The position numbers were made by a program, and so were the translations under genes. 64,000 nt of DNA. Source: Aulostomus chinensis. Its lineage: Eukaryota > Chordata > Actinopteri > Syngnathiformes > Aulostomidae. Positions within the stretch are counted from its first letter, which is position 1, and each line of letters begins with the position of its first letter. A model generated the notes under the pieces. It did no database searches and was not told the DNA's origin. It saw only the letters and a program-made list of their open reading frames with translations. The stretch is taken from NCBI GenBank assembly GCA_037954235.1, contig JBBMOA010000004.1, forward strand, positions 11,534,601 to 11,598,600, in the 5' to 3' direction. Below, piece after piece: positions 35,766 through 48,055 of this stretch.

Positions 35766-38700
35766 AGCAGAGTTGTGTGGGCTGGCTTCCTGTCTTGGCC
35801 TCTGGTTAAACAAACAAGTAAAGTCAGCAGACAAAGACACTGGCTGGTCCTTACAGCCTCATTTACATCCTCAACTGCCTTCAGCACTTCTGCATTCAGC
35901 CGGTCCATCGGGCCTGGCATCGGCCTTCGCTTTCTTTCCGTCGCTCCTCCGCTACGGTAATATCTAATAAATCATGAGGCCTTTGTGATGGTAAATCTGC
36001 TTCGCTCATACAGTGACACATCTTTTACAACAAGGGTGTCCCTGTCTAAACAGACAGACAGCACACAAGAGGCTGTTGACCCGTCGGCCTGCGTTATATA
36101 GGCGTCAAAGCTCCCGTCCTGTCACCCGGGACACGAGTTGCAATGGGACGGTCCAGGTCAGAATGCACAGGTGCCCAAACAAGGCGACAGACCTTCAGAC
36201 CCAACCTTAACACATTCTGCACAAGGTCAACCCAGGTTTAACGGTTGCAGCAGCAGCCTCACGTGGCTTTTGACTTAAGCAGGACCGTGAAAGGCCAAGG
36301 GCGTCATCACGCTCGCCGAATTTAAAACCTCATGTTCATTAAACCCAACAGTGTAGATATTTAATGTCAGATTTGTTTACGTCATGTCACAGTCGGTCCA
36401 AACAAACAAACAAACTAGTGCCGGTCCACATCGTGGAGGTCCTGGATCCTGTCTGCAGAGCGCAGCTCAGCTTCAGCCCGACGCTCCTCTTTGGAGAGGA
36501 CAGGTCAATAGGATCATGAAGTTTCTTCTTGGAATTTCAGAGAGAGTGTGGAACGCGCTCAAGCAGAAACCATCTCAACAGGCTACGACAGAGCGAAAGA
36601 ACAGCTCCCTGAAGCTCCGTGTGGAATTCCCACGCATCTGAAGTGTTAAAAATCCCTGAGTAACCGGGCGAAATGAAAACGCAAACCCTGGATTTGCCCC
36701 AACTCTGTGTTAGGGTTTAGCTGTTAACGTTCAGGAAGCTGCTCTCACAACACTTTTTTCAATTTGCACCCTGAAAATAACGATGTTGAGAGCCCAACAA
36801 TACGGATCTGATGAGATTCAGGTACAAAAAGTAGGAATTATGGAAAGGTTTGTGTTCTAACCACTGGTCAGAACTACGTTGTGGAGAGTCGAACTGACAG
36901 GAAGTTACAGGTAAAGTTTTGAAGAATGTTTCCTCAAAGGTGCATTTGGTGCCTCGACAATACAGTACTTGAAAATACTGAAGTACACCTTCTTTTGCCA
37001 GTTAAAAGGGTACAAAATAAACTCAAGAGTAAAAAATTATCTGCACTCGTACCCTTTCAGGTACACGCAGGTACTTCTGTCTTTGAGTTTGTGTGTTTGT
37101 ACCACGTGGTTGAGGTCAGGTGCAGATCAAGGGTTGGTTTTGTTTTTGAAAACTGGAAATTAACACCAATCTCCTGCTATGAATTCGGCTGTTGTGTTGA
37201 CCCAAACATCCACTGTGACCTCCACTGTGATTACTGTGACCACTAGAGGGCATCAGGTGGGTGTGACGGTAACAGGATCAACAGCCTGATCGCAGTACCT
37301 GACCTCAAATGTGGCACTGTTCCCTTGAAGTAAACGGTTGGAGTGCCTCCCTCCGCCGCCGCCTGTAAATTGGAGTGGTGTCATCCTGGCCTTCACTGTG
37401 TTGTGGTGCCTTGTTCCAGGATGCGGTGGGCTTCAGGGGAAAGAGTCGACGGGCCCTCTGGTGCTGCGTGGGCCTGAAAAGCAGGGTCATTGTCTCACCA
37501 TCAAAAGTAGAAAGTTGCTGTGAATACTAAGCTGCATCTGAGCCTGGCTTCTGACACGAGCTGATAATCAGATTTACTCCCCTGAATCCGCCGGACTCCA
37601 CAATGCACCCCACTGTCATCGCCTCTCGCCGGCCCCCTCACCAGCATCCCAACTCCTTCATCCACCCTCCCTCCTCCCCCTGCAGCAAAGCTAATTACAC
37701 CCCGCAGAAACACAAATCTCCATGATTTAAAAAGTCACTCTTTTTCAGGGGTTTAACCTTGTTAGGGCCTAAGCCTGGCTTTCTTGTGCATCAGCTTTGT
37801 GAAGAATTCTCTGTTCTTGCAGACACTGGGACATAGACACACTTCTGTCTTTGCTGGACGTCGTCCGCCTGTCAGAGGGTTCACTCGGAGGCAGTGTAAT
37901 TAAGTGTGTCTGTAACAGCTTATGTATGCTTGCGTTTGTGTGTATCAGAGTGTGTTTAGCAGCGAGGGGGGTGAAGGAGCACACGCACGTCTGTCCTCTG
38001 CAGGCCATCTGGGACTCGGACTAACTAATAGACTTCCTACATTCATCTAGCAGCACTACTTGCACATCTCAATCAGGGAGCTGTTGACCACAAACAGGCC
38101 CATAATGACATTAGCCAGTTCTGGCTGTGTGAGGACAGCGTGTGGGTTGCCTGACGCCAGGAGGTCAGCCTGTTTCCTGGGGGCCTGCAGGGGCCCGGGG
38201 GAGCCCACACAAGTGTTCTGAGTGTCTCCAGAAACTACAGTATAACCTACAGCTGGACATTTATTCCTCACCGATGTGTTACCGCAATGTTAATTCTTTG
38301 TTCCGTAATCGGTGGCGTAGCACAGAACTCTTTGTCATTCATCCCTGGGAAAATTAGGTTAATTATTAAAGAATAATAACCAACCTTATCCCGAACTTCA
38401 TTTTCAATATAGTTGCTCAGCTGAAGTGAAAGTCATTGGCAGGAAAAAAACGTTCCTCGTCAGTCAGACAGGAAACAAAAATGATCACGGCGTCGTTTGT
38501 CATAACAGTTTTGACCGATTTTTTTTATCGCTTCCTGAAACTCTCAAGTCACCAAAATACTTTCCTAACATCCTGAAGCAGGGAACAGGAGCAAGAGACA
38601 GTACGCAACTTTATTTGGGCATAAAAAGTGAAAGTGCACACAACAAAAACTCCTTTGTTGCGCGGGAAAACTCCAGCACAGGAAGTCTGATTGGAATCAG

Positions 38701-40892
38701 CGTTTAAAAAAAAAAAAAAAAAAGGGGGCCTGAATCATCCACCGAGAGCAGCAACGCTCTCAGAATCTCAGGCAGAGTGAGAAAGGAGGGAAGCAGAGGA
38801 GGGATTTTAACGGGAAAAACCTGTGACGAGTTTGTTGCCGCCGACGGAAAGTGTCAACAGCTCCTCGTATGGACGGTTGTGGCCCTGTGTGTGTGTTTGG
38901 ACTCAGAGCATCGTCCCCTATTGCGTGTATGGACGCATTAGAAGAGCTTTGGGTGTAATAGCAGCGACCTATGTTCACGCGCGTGTCCAGGCCTGCTCCG
39001 GAGAAGGTCACAGGTTTGATGGCACTCGCCGAGTCTGGCCTCACAAAGCCCCCCTCAGCCTTTTGACGGCTGTGAGTGACGGGTAATGAGGAGGCCGTAG
39101 GGGAGGACGAGGAGCGAGGAGGAGAAAGCTCTTGTTCTACTGTTTCTACCTCACTTCTCTCTCTTTATATCAGAAGAATGCCAATCTTTAAAGCCTCAAC
39201 ATCTGAGGGAAGGGAATCAGCGGAGATGGTGTAGGGATTTAAAAGCTGATCCTCCCTGTGTGAGTCACAGACAGTGACCCCACCTTCCTCCTCCTTTCTC
39301 TCCCCCTCTTTTTTTCCCTTCTGTCTGAAGGGTCTTCTGGTTCATCGTTGCACTCACACACAGATGGTGTATCCGTGCGTTTTCTGTTTGTTTTTATTGT
39401 GTGTCAAAAGGGTGAGGAGCTCAACTTTGTCTCCGATGGCGTTTAAATCCAAGACAAATAAAAGCACAGTGTCTGTGTGTGTTGATCACGAGGCCATTTA
39501 TTACTATTGTTTGCTCTTGAAAGGCCACAGAGACACTGAATGAGTCACCGCCTCGGCCGCTGGTTTTCACCGGCTGGCGTGCTGCAGACGGGCGTCCATG
39601 CACATTCTCACTATTGACTGTCCCGCTGGCTTTAATCTCCCGTGTCCCGTCAGTGTACTCTGAGGAGTTTTATGAGATCATTTTCAGCCTCGTGACTTGC
39701 AGGTGGAAGAGGAGGAGAACAAAGTGAAGGTGAAAGCTGAATTTTTCCTTTTTTAGGCTGTGGATGAAGTCTGTGTTCTGTTTAGTTGACACAAGGGGGC
39801 AGTAGAGACACCTCCTGGGCCTGCCTGCAACACAGATGAGAGCCACTGACTTTTCATTTCTGAACAGAATGACTTATCGAACAAGGACTGGTTGCTCACT
39901 ACGAACTAAAATGATCGAAATACATAACAGCAATAATTATTGTTTTGTTTAATCATCAAAAACTCAATATATAATATTATTTCAATATGATTATATACAG
40001 ATTTATTTTATTTTATTTTAAATGGAGTACTGGGTTCAGGGACAAGGAGGGAAAAGACAATTGGATGATTTTCTTTTTTAATTTTGCAGTTTGACAAAGA
40101 AGTCAAAATGTCAAGAATAAAGTCAAACTCCTTCAGAGGAGGGAGACGCTTTGTCTCAGTTGTGCAATTTGAGAATTCAGGCAGAATTTGTAGAATTAAA
40201 ATGGACATTTCCAGATGAAAGTCCCCCTCTTGAGAATATATCAGTCAGGCTTCCATATCAACTTTGTTCTCAAAATGCAAAACAATGGAAAAAAACCCTT
40301 CCTCCTGCTTCACTCCGACTTTATTCCCGATATTTCATCTTCTCCTTTTTTCCTCCTAACTGGTGCTGAAACTCTTTTTGAAGGCTTTTTTTATTGGCTC
40401 AATATTTTTATCTCTTTATTCATTAAACAGTTAGGTTTTGTATTTTATTCTTCTTGTTTTTTTTTTTTTTTGTGCTTTTGCTCCCGAGAAAATTATTTAG
40501 ACCTGTTTTTTTTTTTTTCTTGGCTGAGTGAAGGTAGAATAAACTTTTACGATTTGAAAATTATTTATTTTTGATTCTATGCAACAACAAAAAAATAGAA
40601 AAAGTATCGCTGGCATTGTAATTAGTATAAGTACAGAGATATGAGTAATATTTTCAAAATATTTGGTATTTACTTGTTCTATGTAATCTGTTTAATTCTC
40701 AGAGGATTGGCGTGTAGAAAATATGATCTAGCTGCATTTTGCACGTTATGTCACTTCATTTTTGAAAATTATTCCCATCTTAAAGGTAAGTACATGTAAC
40801 ATTTAAATTTTTCATCTTTTTGAGTAATATTTCGGCTGACTAATTTAATTCTATTTAAATATATCTAATTGCAAGTTTTTTTCCTTTCCCAG

Positions 40893-41079
40893 ACACGTTC
40901 CAGTCCCAGTCACCATCCCTCAGTGTGTCCACGCTTCCTGTCTCACATGAAATCTGTTCCTGGAGGCCTCAGACCTCCATGTTTCCTGAGCTCCACGTCC
41001 AGACCCCAGCCTCCATCTCAGGAGAGGACCCCCAACCCTCTCCTGCCCTCCACTGCCCTGAAACCCCAAACGCTGGAGG
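40893..41079 (+). CDS. plus-strand gene, exon at 40893
   Basis: 187 nt, acceptor TTTTTTTCCTTTCCCAG, donor GAGG|GTGAGG. It starts in phase 0 and encodes TRSSPSHHPSVCPRFLSHMK, then a Pro/Ser-rich stretch ending LKPQTLE, with G|GA completing a Gly in the next exon. An in-frame ATG (MKSVPGGLRPP) could also serve as a start if no upstream exon exists. Confidence 0.65.
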
Positions 41080-44000
41080 GTGAGGTTACTCAACTGAACA
41101 CCTGGCGCTTTCACAACCTCCCAAACATCAGGAGGTGTGTGTTTGTGTCTGGGGGCGGTGACGCCTTTTAATCTTCTCATTAAGAATTTGTCTTCCCCTC
41201 CTGGAGCAGTGGAGGTAAAGGCCACCAGGCTCGCTGTTAGCTCTTAATCTCCCTCTGTGGTTGTGTTTGGTTAAGTGAAACTCTCGCCCGTCCTCTCTGG
41301 TGAGGAAGTGCCCACAGCGCCGCCCTCCTGGCGGTCCTATCGTGGTCCTCTGCTGCGACTGAAAGGCCCGGCCCGGGGGACCTGCAGCTCCTTTCAGAGC
41401 CTGGTCTTCTGATGTGAAGGCATTTTTCCCAGGACTCACCTCAGCTCCCCAGCAGGGCTCTGCATTCAGCAGGCAGCAGGGGAGGGGGCGGGTCTCAGCT
41501 CTGGGGTCTAATACTAATTATTCCACCATATGGTGGTCACCCTCCTCACAATCATCCTGAACCCTGAAGAAACGTGCCGCGCCCAACGCCATGCGCTCTG
41601 ACACATGTCATTTATATGCACACACACACACACACACACACATTCACTGACCTGTTGCATGTGCATGCGTGTGTGTGTGTGTGTGTGTGTGTAACAGATG
41701 GGAATGGCAGGGCATTGTAAGAGGAGCAATGCAGAAATGTGCCCTCCAATGAGTTCTCTTTATCCCCCCGTGCTGACTCCTCGCAGCAGCAGACCCCCAG
41801 GAAACAAGAGCAGATTGTCTGACAGCCCCACCACCACCACCACCACCACCACTGCCACCGCCGCCTTCATCACACACCCATGCACACACACTCAGCGGTC
41901 GAGAAAAAAAAAAAAAAAAACGAGAAGGGAGAGAAGAAGGGGTGTGCAAAGAAGAAGGGAGAGAATAGAGGAGGCGAAAGGGAAATGGGTGGAGCTGAAT
42001 GGAGTTGATGTTTGTGGATGAGAATCTTAGTGGGATGAAAGGAAATGTTCCGAGTTTGAGCCGCGGAGATAATGAGTTCGGCAGGAAGGGAGAAGGAGGG
42101 ATTAAACAGGAGCATGAGTGCTTTACAGACGGAGTCTCTACGGGCGTTTTCACACGTCTTTGAGTGTAAATGAGTGATATCAAGTAGTTTTTTTAAGTAA
42201 TTCAGTGGACATAAGAACGGCTTTCCTCCTAATAATTAGTCACTTAGCCGGAACACGTTAACAGGATTTACCAGCACTGAAAAATGTAATTGGTTTCAGC
42301 TCTTTATAAATGTAAAATCAAGTTTTAAACTGCATGTTTTGTGATCTAATAAGTCTGACAAGTGTCTCCTGGCTTCAGTTGCTTCAAATTGACCCCGAAC
42401 AGCTCGTCAATCGCAATGTAGAGCATGAAGCTGGAGACTGAACCGTATTTGTTAGCATGGGAGCTAGCTGCAGCTAACATTAGCATCACGCCTAGAAAAC
42501 AGAGACCTGAGGATGTGCCATAATTCTTCTGTTGATGGGGAAAATTGCGGTTAATAAATGAATAATGAGCTTTTTTTAAAAAAACAAACAAACAAACAAA
42601 CAACAACATTTTGGGTTACTTTTTCAAATTCGCATGAAGTCCATGTCTTTGTCGGTATGAACGAAAAGTGCATGTCTCATTTCCTTGTTGTTCTACGGAT
42701 TATTTCAGTGTTGGTAAATATTAGCTGTTAGCCGAATCAAATATCGGATAGCGGCGAAACATCCAATATTACACATCCTGACTGATAGCAGGGTTTTAGT
42801 ATTAAAGAGGAAATTAAAGGCCACTTGGAGACTCGATACCTCCACCGAGGTGTTCAGATTCCATCAGATCCAGATCACTTCCTCCGCCAAATTTCAAGAA
42901 AATCCACCCCAGACTTTTTGAGCAATCCTGCTAACCAACAAACGACAGAACTCCTTGTTGCAGGTTATGGATTACCAAAAAAGTACTTTATGTGTTTGGT
43001 TATTTGTACTGCATTCCAAGCACCAGTACTAAAGTTGCTTCCCTGAGCCGCAGTGGCAGTGGCAGTAGGTCGGTCAGTCGGTGGAAACGGTCCAAAGGTT
43101 TATCCCAAATTTCCCCAACATGGACGGCACTTGTTGGCTAAACAAGTCTGAGCGTAAGTGATCTGAGTCGGCCGTGTCCACCTTGTGAGAGTGTCTGTGT
43201 GCATCGGTGCTCCCCTGCCCTCCCGTCTGGTTTCTACTGAGGAGGATATTGAGTTGGGAAACAGGCAGCTGCTCCAGCAGGCGATCTCTGGCAGCCTTTG
43301 TTAGCGGGCCGACCCACCCAGCAGGGGAACAAGTGTTTGCTGTGGAGCTGAGGAGGGAAGTGGGAATGAAAATGTCACAAGCAGACTCTGGCAGCTTTAA
43401 AGATGACCTCCACCATGTTGGTCATTCAGCAGGAGCAGGTCTATTGTGCTTTAAATCTCAAAATAAAGTCCATTTTAATTAAATAGATCTTGATTTGTTC
43501 TGTCTTTGTTGAAGGAAACTTTCATCCAACTGACAGAGGAAGAAAGCAGAATGTGGATGGGACGGTACGAAGGCGCCCTGTTGTTGTCGTTCCCTGTCAC
43601 CCACCTCCTGGTTCTCCACCATCATCCTCCGTGAATCCACCTTCTACGGTCCTGTCCGATTCTAGAAGACAGCAAAGTGTCCCAAACTCTGTGGGAGTGT
43701 CTCCCTTCCTCTCTCCTCGTGTGTCTCCTGGAGGAAAACACACATTTCAACAGAGGGCCAAGGGGCCACGACCTTCGCTGGTGTCTCGTACAGAACCAGA
43801 CTGGACGCTACCACTCAGCCCTGCTGGGTCCAAGTGCTCAAACTCACCATCCCCCACGTCCTCACACGGGTCTCTGTCAGACTTGAGTCGTCCCCCATCC
43901 AGTCTGTTCAGCCGGAGCACCAACCTGGCCAGTGGCAGGAGCAGCGACCTGTCTGGTACAACTAGCATTAGCATTAGCCTCCCTCACGTTGACATCAGGG

Positions 44001-47000
44001 ACGCTAATTCTGAATATTAATTAACCCACGGAAAGTTTATCCTTGATTTTTGAGACTATAAATTCACCACCGGCAGAAGTATGCCATTACAGGATATAAT
44101 ATATTTGCCAGCATTTTCAAAGAAGTATTTCAGTCAGAGCCCTTTTTTGTTTTCTCGGCCTGGTTATCGAATTGTTTAAACAAATATGTACTTCTAAAAT
44201 GAAAAGTTTTGGAGTTTTTCTGAGAGATGAGAAGTGCACAATTCATTTGCTCAAACTGAGGTAAAGTTACTTAAAGTCACTGTTTTTGTACTCCAACTGT
44301 AAAGTGAACCGCAGAAACTGAGGAAGTTCATGAGTCTTGTGGAGCAGTGGTGTGTTAGCTAAAGCTAGCTTCTCATTTTCCTATGTATTTTGCTGCAGAC
44401 ATCCAGGATTCTGACCCAGAGGGCAGAGTTACTTCCCCCCCGCGCCAGCCTCCTCCAGCAGGACCCAACCCTCACCGGTCCACATCCACAGCAACACCCC
44501 CAATCGATGAGCAGCTCTCGGTCCAAACCCAGCCTCTCTCACCTCAGTCGGCTTCAAGGTTTCATCCTCCACCTGACGAACCTGCCGACGGTTTTCAACC
44601 TGCAAAACCATCAGGAAACACCCTTGCACCCATCAATCCTGGTCCCAGCCCAGCCTTGGACTCTGACCACGGCCTTGCTGCGCTGGCTTTTCCCTCTGCT
44701 ACCTGGTCTTCCTGCCCCAGTCCTCAAAGGACTACTTACCGCTCAGGGTCAAAGTGTACCCCCTCTCCTCCTCCTCCTCCTCCTCCTCAGCTGGAGTCTC
44801 ACCGCTGGCCTGTCCTGCCTCCCATCTCCCCCGTCAAAGGTGAAAAATGAGCTCCGTTGGCCACATATGGACCATTCACAGCCTCCTCCCTGGCTGGCGC
44901 TATGTTCCTGCTCACATTCTTAAGGCCTGATTGTCCTGAACATGGCTGGACATCCACTCCCAAACAAAGACCTGCAGGCAGAGAAGAACCAAAGCCTGCT
45001 GCCATAGCGATGCAGCTTCTGCCCCCACCTACACACGCCTGTTTGTCCCACCTCCTCCTTCTCCATCAGAAATAACACAGAAAGCTTTTCTTTTTCCTCT
45101 AAATCAGCGATGGAAACCAGAAAAGCTGGTACCGTTTGATTCCCCGCTCAAAGGCATGAGGCCCCCAACAATAGGAGCCAGGGTCCCTACCTCGTGTGCC
45201 GTGCTTCTCAGCCTCAGCTCCCCCACGCTTCTCGCCATTCTCTGGGCTCTGAGAGGGAGACGTGTAGCCGACGGTCATAAATCCACGCTGACCACCGTTT
45301 GCTTGACGGCCCGACACTAAGGAACGGCCGCCACAATAGAATACCTCTGCAGCTTTCCTGCGGCCGCTAATTTACCATTGTGAATGGAGATAAAGAGCCG
45401 GGCCACTGACATCTGACTTCTCCAGGAACTTTATGAAAGAAACCAAACAATGTAGAAATTGTGCAGGGATTTTCTCCTTTCTGTCAGAGACATCTACTGT
45501 TCTCTGTGTGGCGCTGTGAGGCGGCGGGGGGGCCCATGTTCTATCGTAGCACGCTGTTCTCTTCACGACACACACAGAGCGTGTGTCACCAGTTCATTTA
45601 TTTCACCGCAGATGCCAGCGATGCAAGCTCAATGTGGCGGCGTGTAAAGCTTAACGGATAAGTCTGGTTCATTACGACGCAGAGCTTGTCTTTGTAGTTT
45701 CGGTCGCCATTTGCATCGGTTATGACGGGACTGTTCTCGGGGACATCTGAGTTTTGTTCCTAACCGGAGAGGAAAGACGACCAGCATTCAGATATCAGAG
45801 ATTATTAAGAAGACAATTATTTAGCCGGTTCTCCTAAACCAGGGCGCTCAAAAACAAACCTTAAAGGGTCGCAAAGAATTTTTCAGTGAGTCAAGGGTCC
45901 ATTTATTGAGGTCCGGCAGGCCACATGCAGTACGACGGTAATATTCAAAACAAAATGTCCCTTTCATTCAAAACAACAACAAAAATACCAACTAAAATAA
46001 AATGTAATTTCCATTTTGACATAAATTAAAATAAAAAGTTGAATAAAACACAACACGACCCCTGTCAAGAATCCAAAACACAGACGTCAGGAGGGCCAAG
46101 AAGACTTTTCTGTTTAGATATAAACACAAAGAACCACAAGGAAGAGGGACAAATGTGTTTCTGTCCTGTGGTGAATCAAAACGCTCAGGAATTCCACGCT
46201 AATGTAGAGGCTAAAATCAAACCAAATGTCCCTTTCGGTTCGGCAAACTGGTTAAAATTTGAAAAACTGCTCCAAAAAATAAAGTGAAAGTTTAAAAAAA
46301 ATGGCGTGGGCAGCAGTGAACTCTGAGTGACCCGGTAACAGGCTGTCTGTGTATCCTTGGCATGGAGACGGGTCCCGGCCAGCCTTTTGCATCCTGGGGG
46401 TGGGAGTGAAGTGCAAGTGCGGTGGCTTGTGGATTATCGGTGGGTGCGGTGGGTCTGTATGTGCTGCGGCCGCCCGGGCAGCATGGAATATAAACCCAGC
46501 ATTTGGGGTTACAGAAAAAAAAATGCTCTGGCCGGACCGGCCATTCAGGAAACCTCCCAAACCTCCCTATGGCCACCCTGCCTTGACGTTCATAGGCAAC
46601 CAGCGGGCCGGAAGTGGCCTGGGGGCCGCCTATTCAGGATCACTGTCCTAAACCCTGATATTTGGAGGTAAACCTGGAAGTGGGGTGGATCTGTTTAACA
46701 CGGCGTTCACCTCGGCGAATTTATCAACCCTGGAGTTGAATTTATGCGTTGGTAGACACATTTTTTTGTGCGCGTTAGGAACCCGTCTCCCCCTCAAAAA
46801 CCCAGGGAACCTCCATGTTCACCTCCATGGGAGCACAACCAGCGTTGCCTTTCGAGCACGAACACCAGAAAGAGCAGAGATGGAAGTATTCATGTTTTTC
46901 ATGTTTCATGTTTTTCAGGCTGGTTTTATGAGCGCGGAGGAAACAAGAGGGAGAGTGTCATTACGGTGACATCAGGCTTGATGATGTTGTGTGTCCTGAT

Positions 47001-48023
47001 GCTGATGAGCAGACACAGAGCGATGCCCGACCCTGAAAATCACTCAGACCTTCACTTTTATGCACAAAATCTGACGGCAAAGTCTTTCATTTTCAGAATT
47101 TCATTCTTGCTGTTAGACATTTTTGTGTTCATAGTTTTCCCCAAAAATCATTCTGGGTGTGCAAAGGTCTTTACTTAATCCACAGCTTCTTCTACAAGGG
47201 GCATTGAATCTCACGCCACTTCCTCCACGGTCAGGGCCGTTTCTTCTTCTTCTTGCACCTGCAAATTTGTCAGCCGCCGACCTCCAGAACCGAGATGCGC
47301 TGACCCCCACACAGACGTCGTCTGCTTGTGCGCTAATGGGCCTGTCAGAACACATCCAACGTAATTAACGATTCGATCTTACATAACAACCAAGGTTAAA
47401 ATAGGCCATTTAGGCTAAATAGAATTTGACTTCCAGAAACCAGCTCCCAACGCCTACACGGGGTCATGTGACCTTCGCTTCGGGAACCCCTGGCCCTGCT
47501 TATTGAGAGGGCAGCACTGGTTTATGTTGTATTTAGTTCTATCAGATTGATTTTTTGCTTACTTCATTGCAACAAATCACGAGAAAGTTTTAATATCGGT
47601 GTTGAATATTTACAGTAGTGGCAGTTCAGGCTGATTGATGAGAGTTCCAGCCTCTACTGACCTCTGCAGCTTTCTCAGATCCCAGACAACCCGGCGGTTG
47701 ACCCCGCACCGACCTGTTTTGGTGGAGCGTAACTGTCCTTGACAATGGAGCGGGGCGCCATCCTGGCCCCCTCTTTCTGTCTGGCACAGAGACCAGAAAA
47801 CGAGGGCCGCGGGCACACAGAGAGGTCCTTCTCTACGTCGAACGTAACAAACCCACCGAACCCCTGGCTGCCACCCTTTAACCTCCCCGCAAGGCCGCCT
47901 CAGCCGCCGGCGACTGGTAGAACGACAGCTGAGTTGACAGCAGCAAGATGCTTTGAAGTGTCAAGTCAAGTCCTTCTATTGTCTCTCTGAGTAGAGCCGC
48001 TCAAGTGCACAATAGAACGGCGG

Positions 48024-48055
<32 letters not shown>

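Larger units (their letters stand above)
35125..40892. other. putative first intron region of the plus-strand gene
   Basis: Holds a CA run, an X-box motif and AT-rich sequence from 39900 to 40860. No strong exon seen; a 27-nt phase-0 candidate with flanking AG/GT is at 39703-39729 (VEEEENKVK) but its splice sites are weak. Confidence 0.5.

Noticed and set aside
43515..44839. Two successive exons both exactly 441 nt
   Set aside because: Their protein sequences show no similarity that I can see, so exon duplication is not supported; coincidence.
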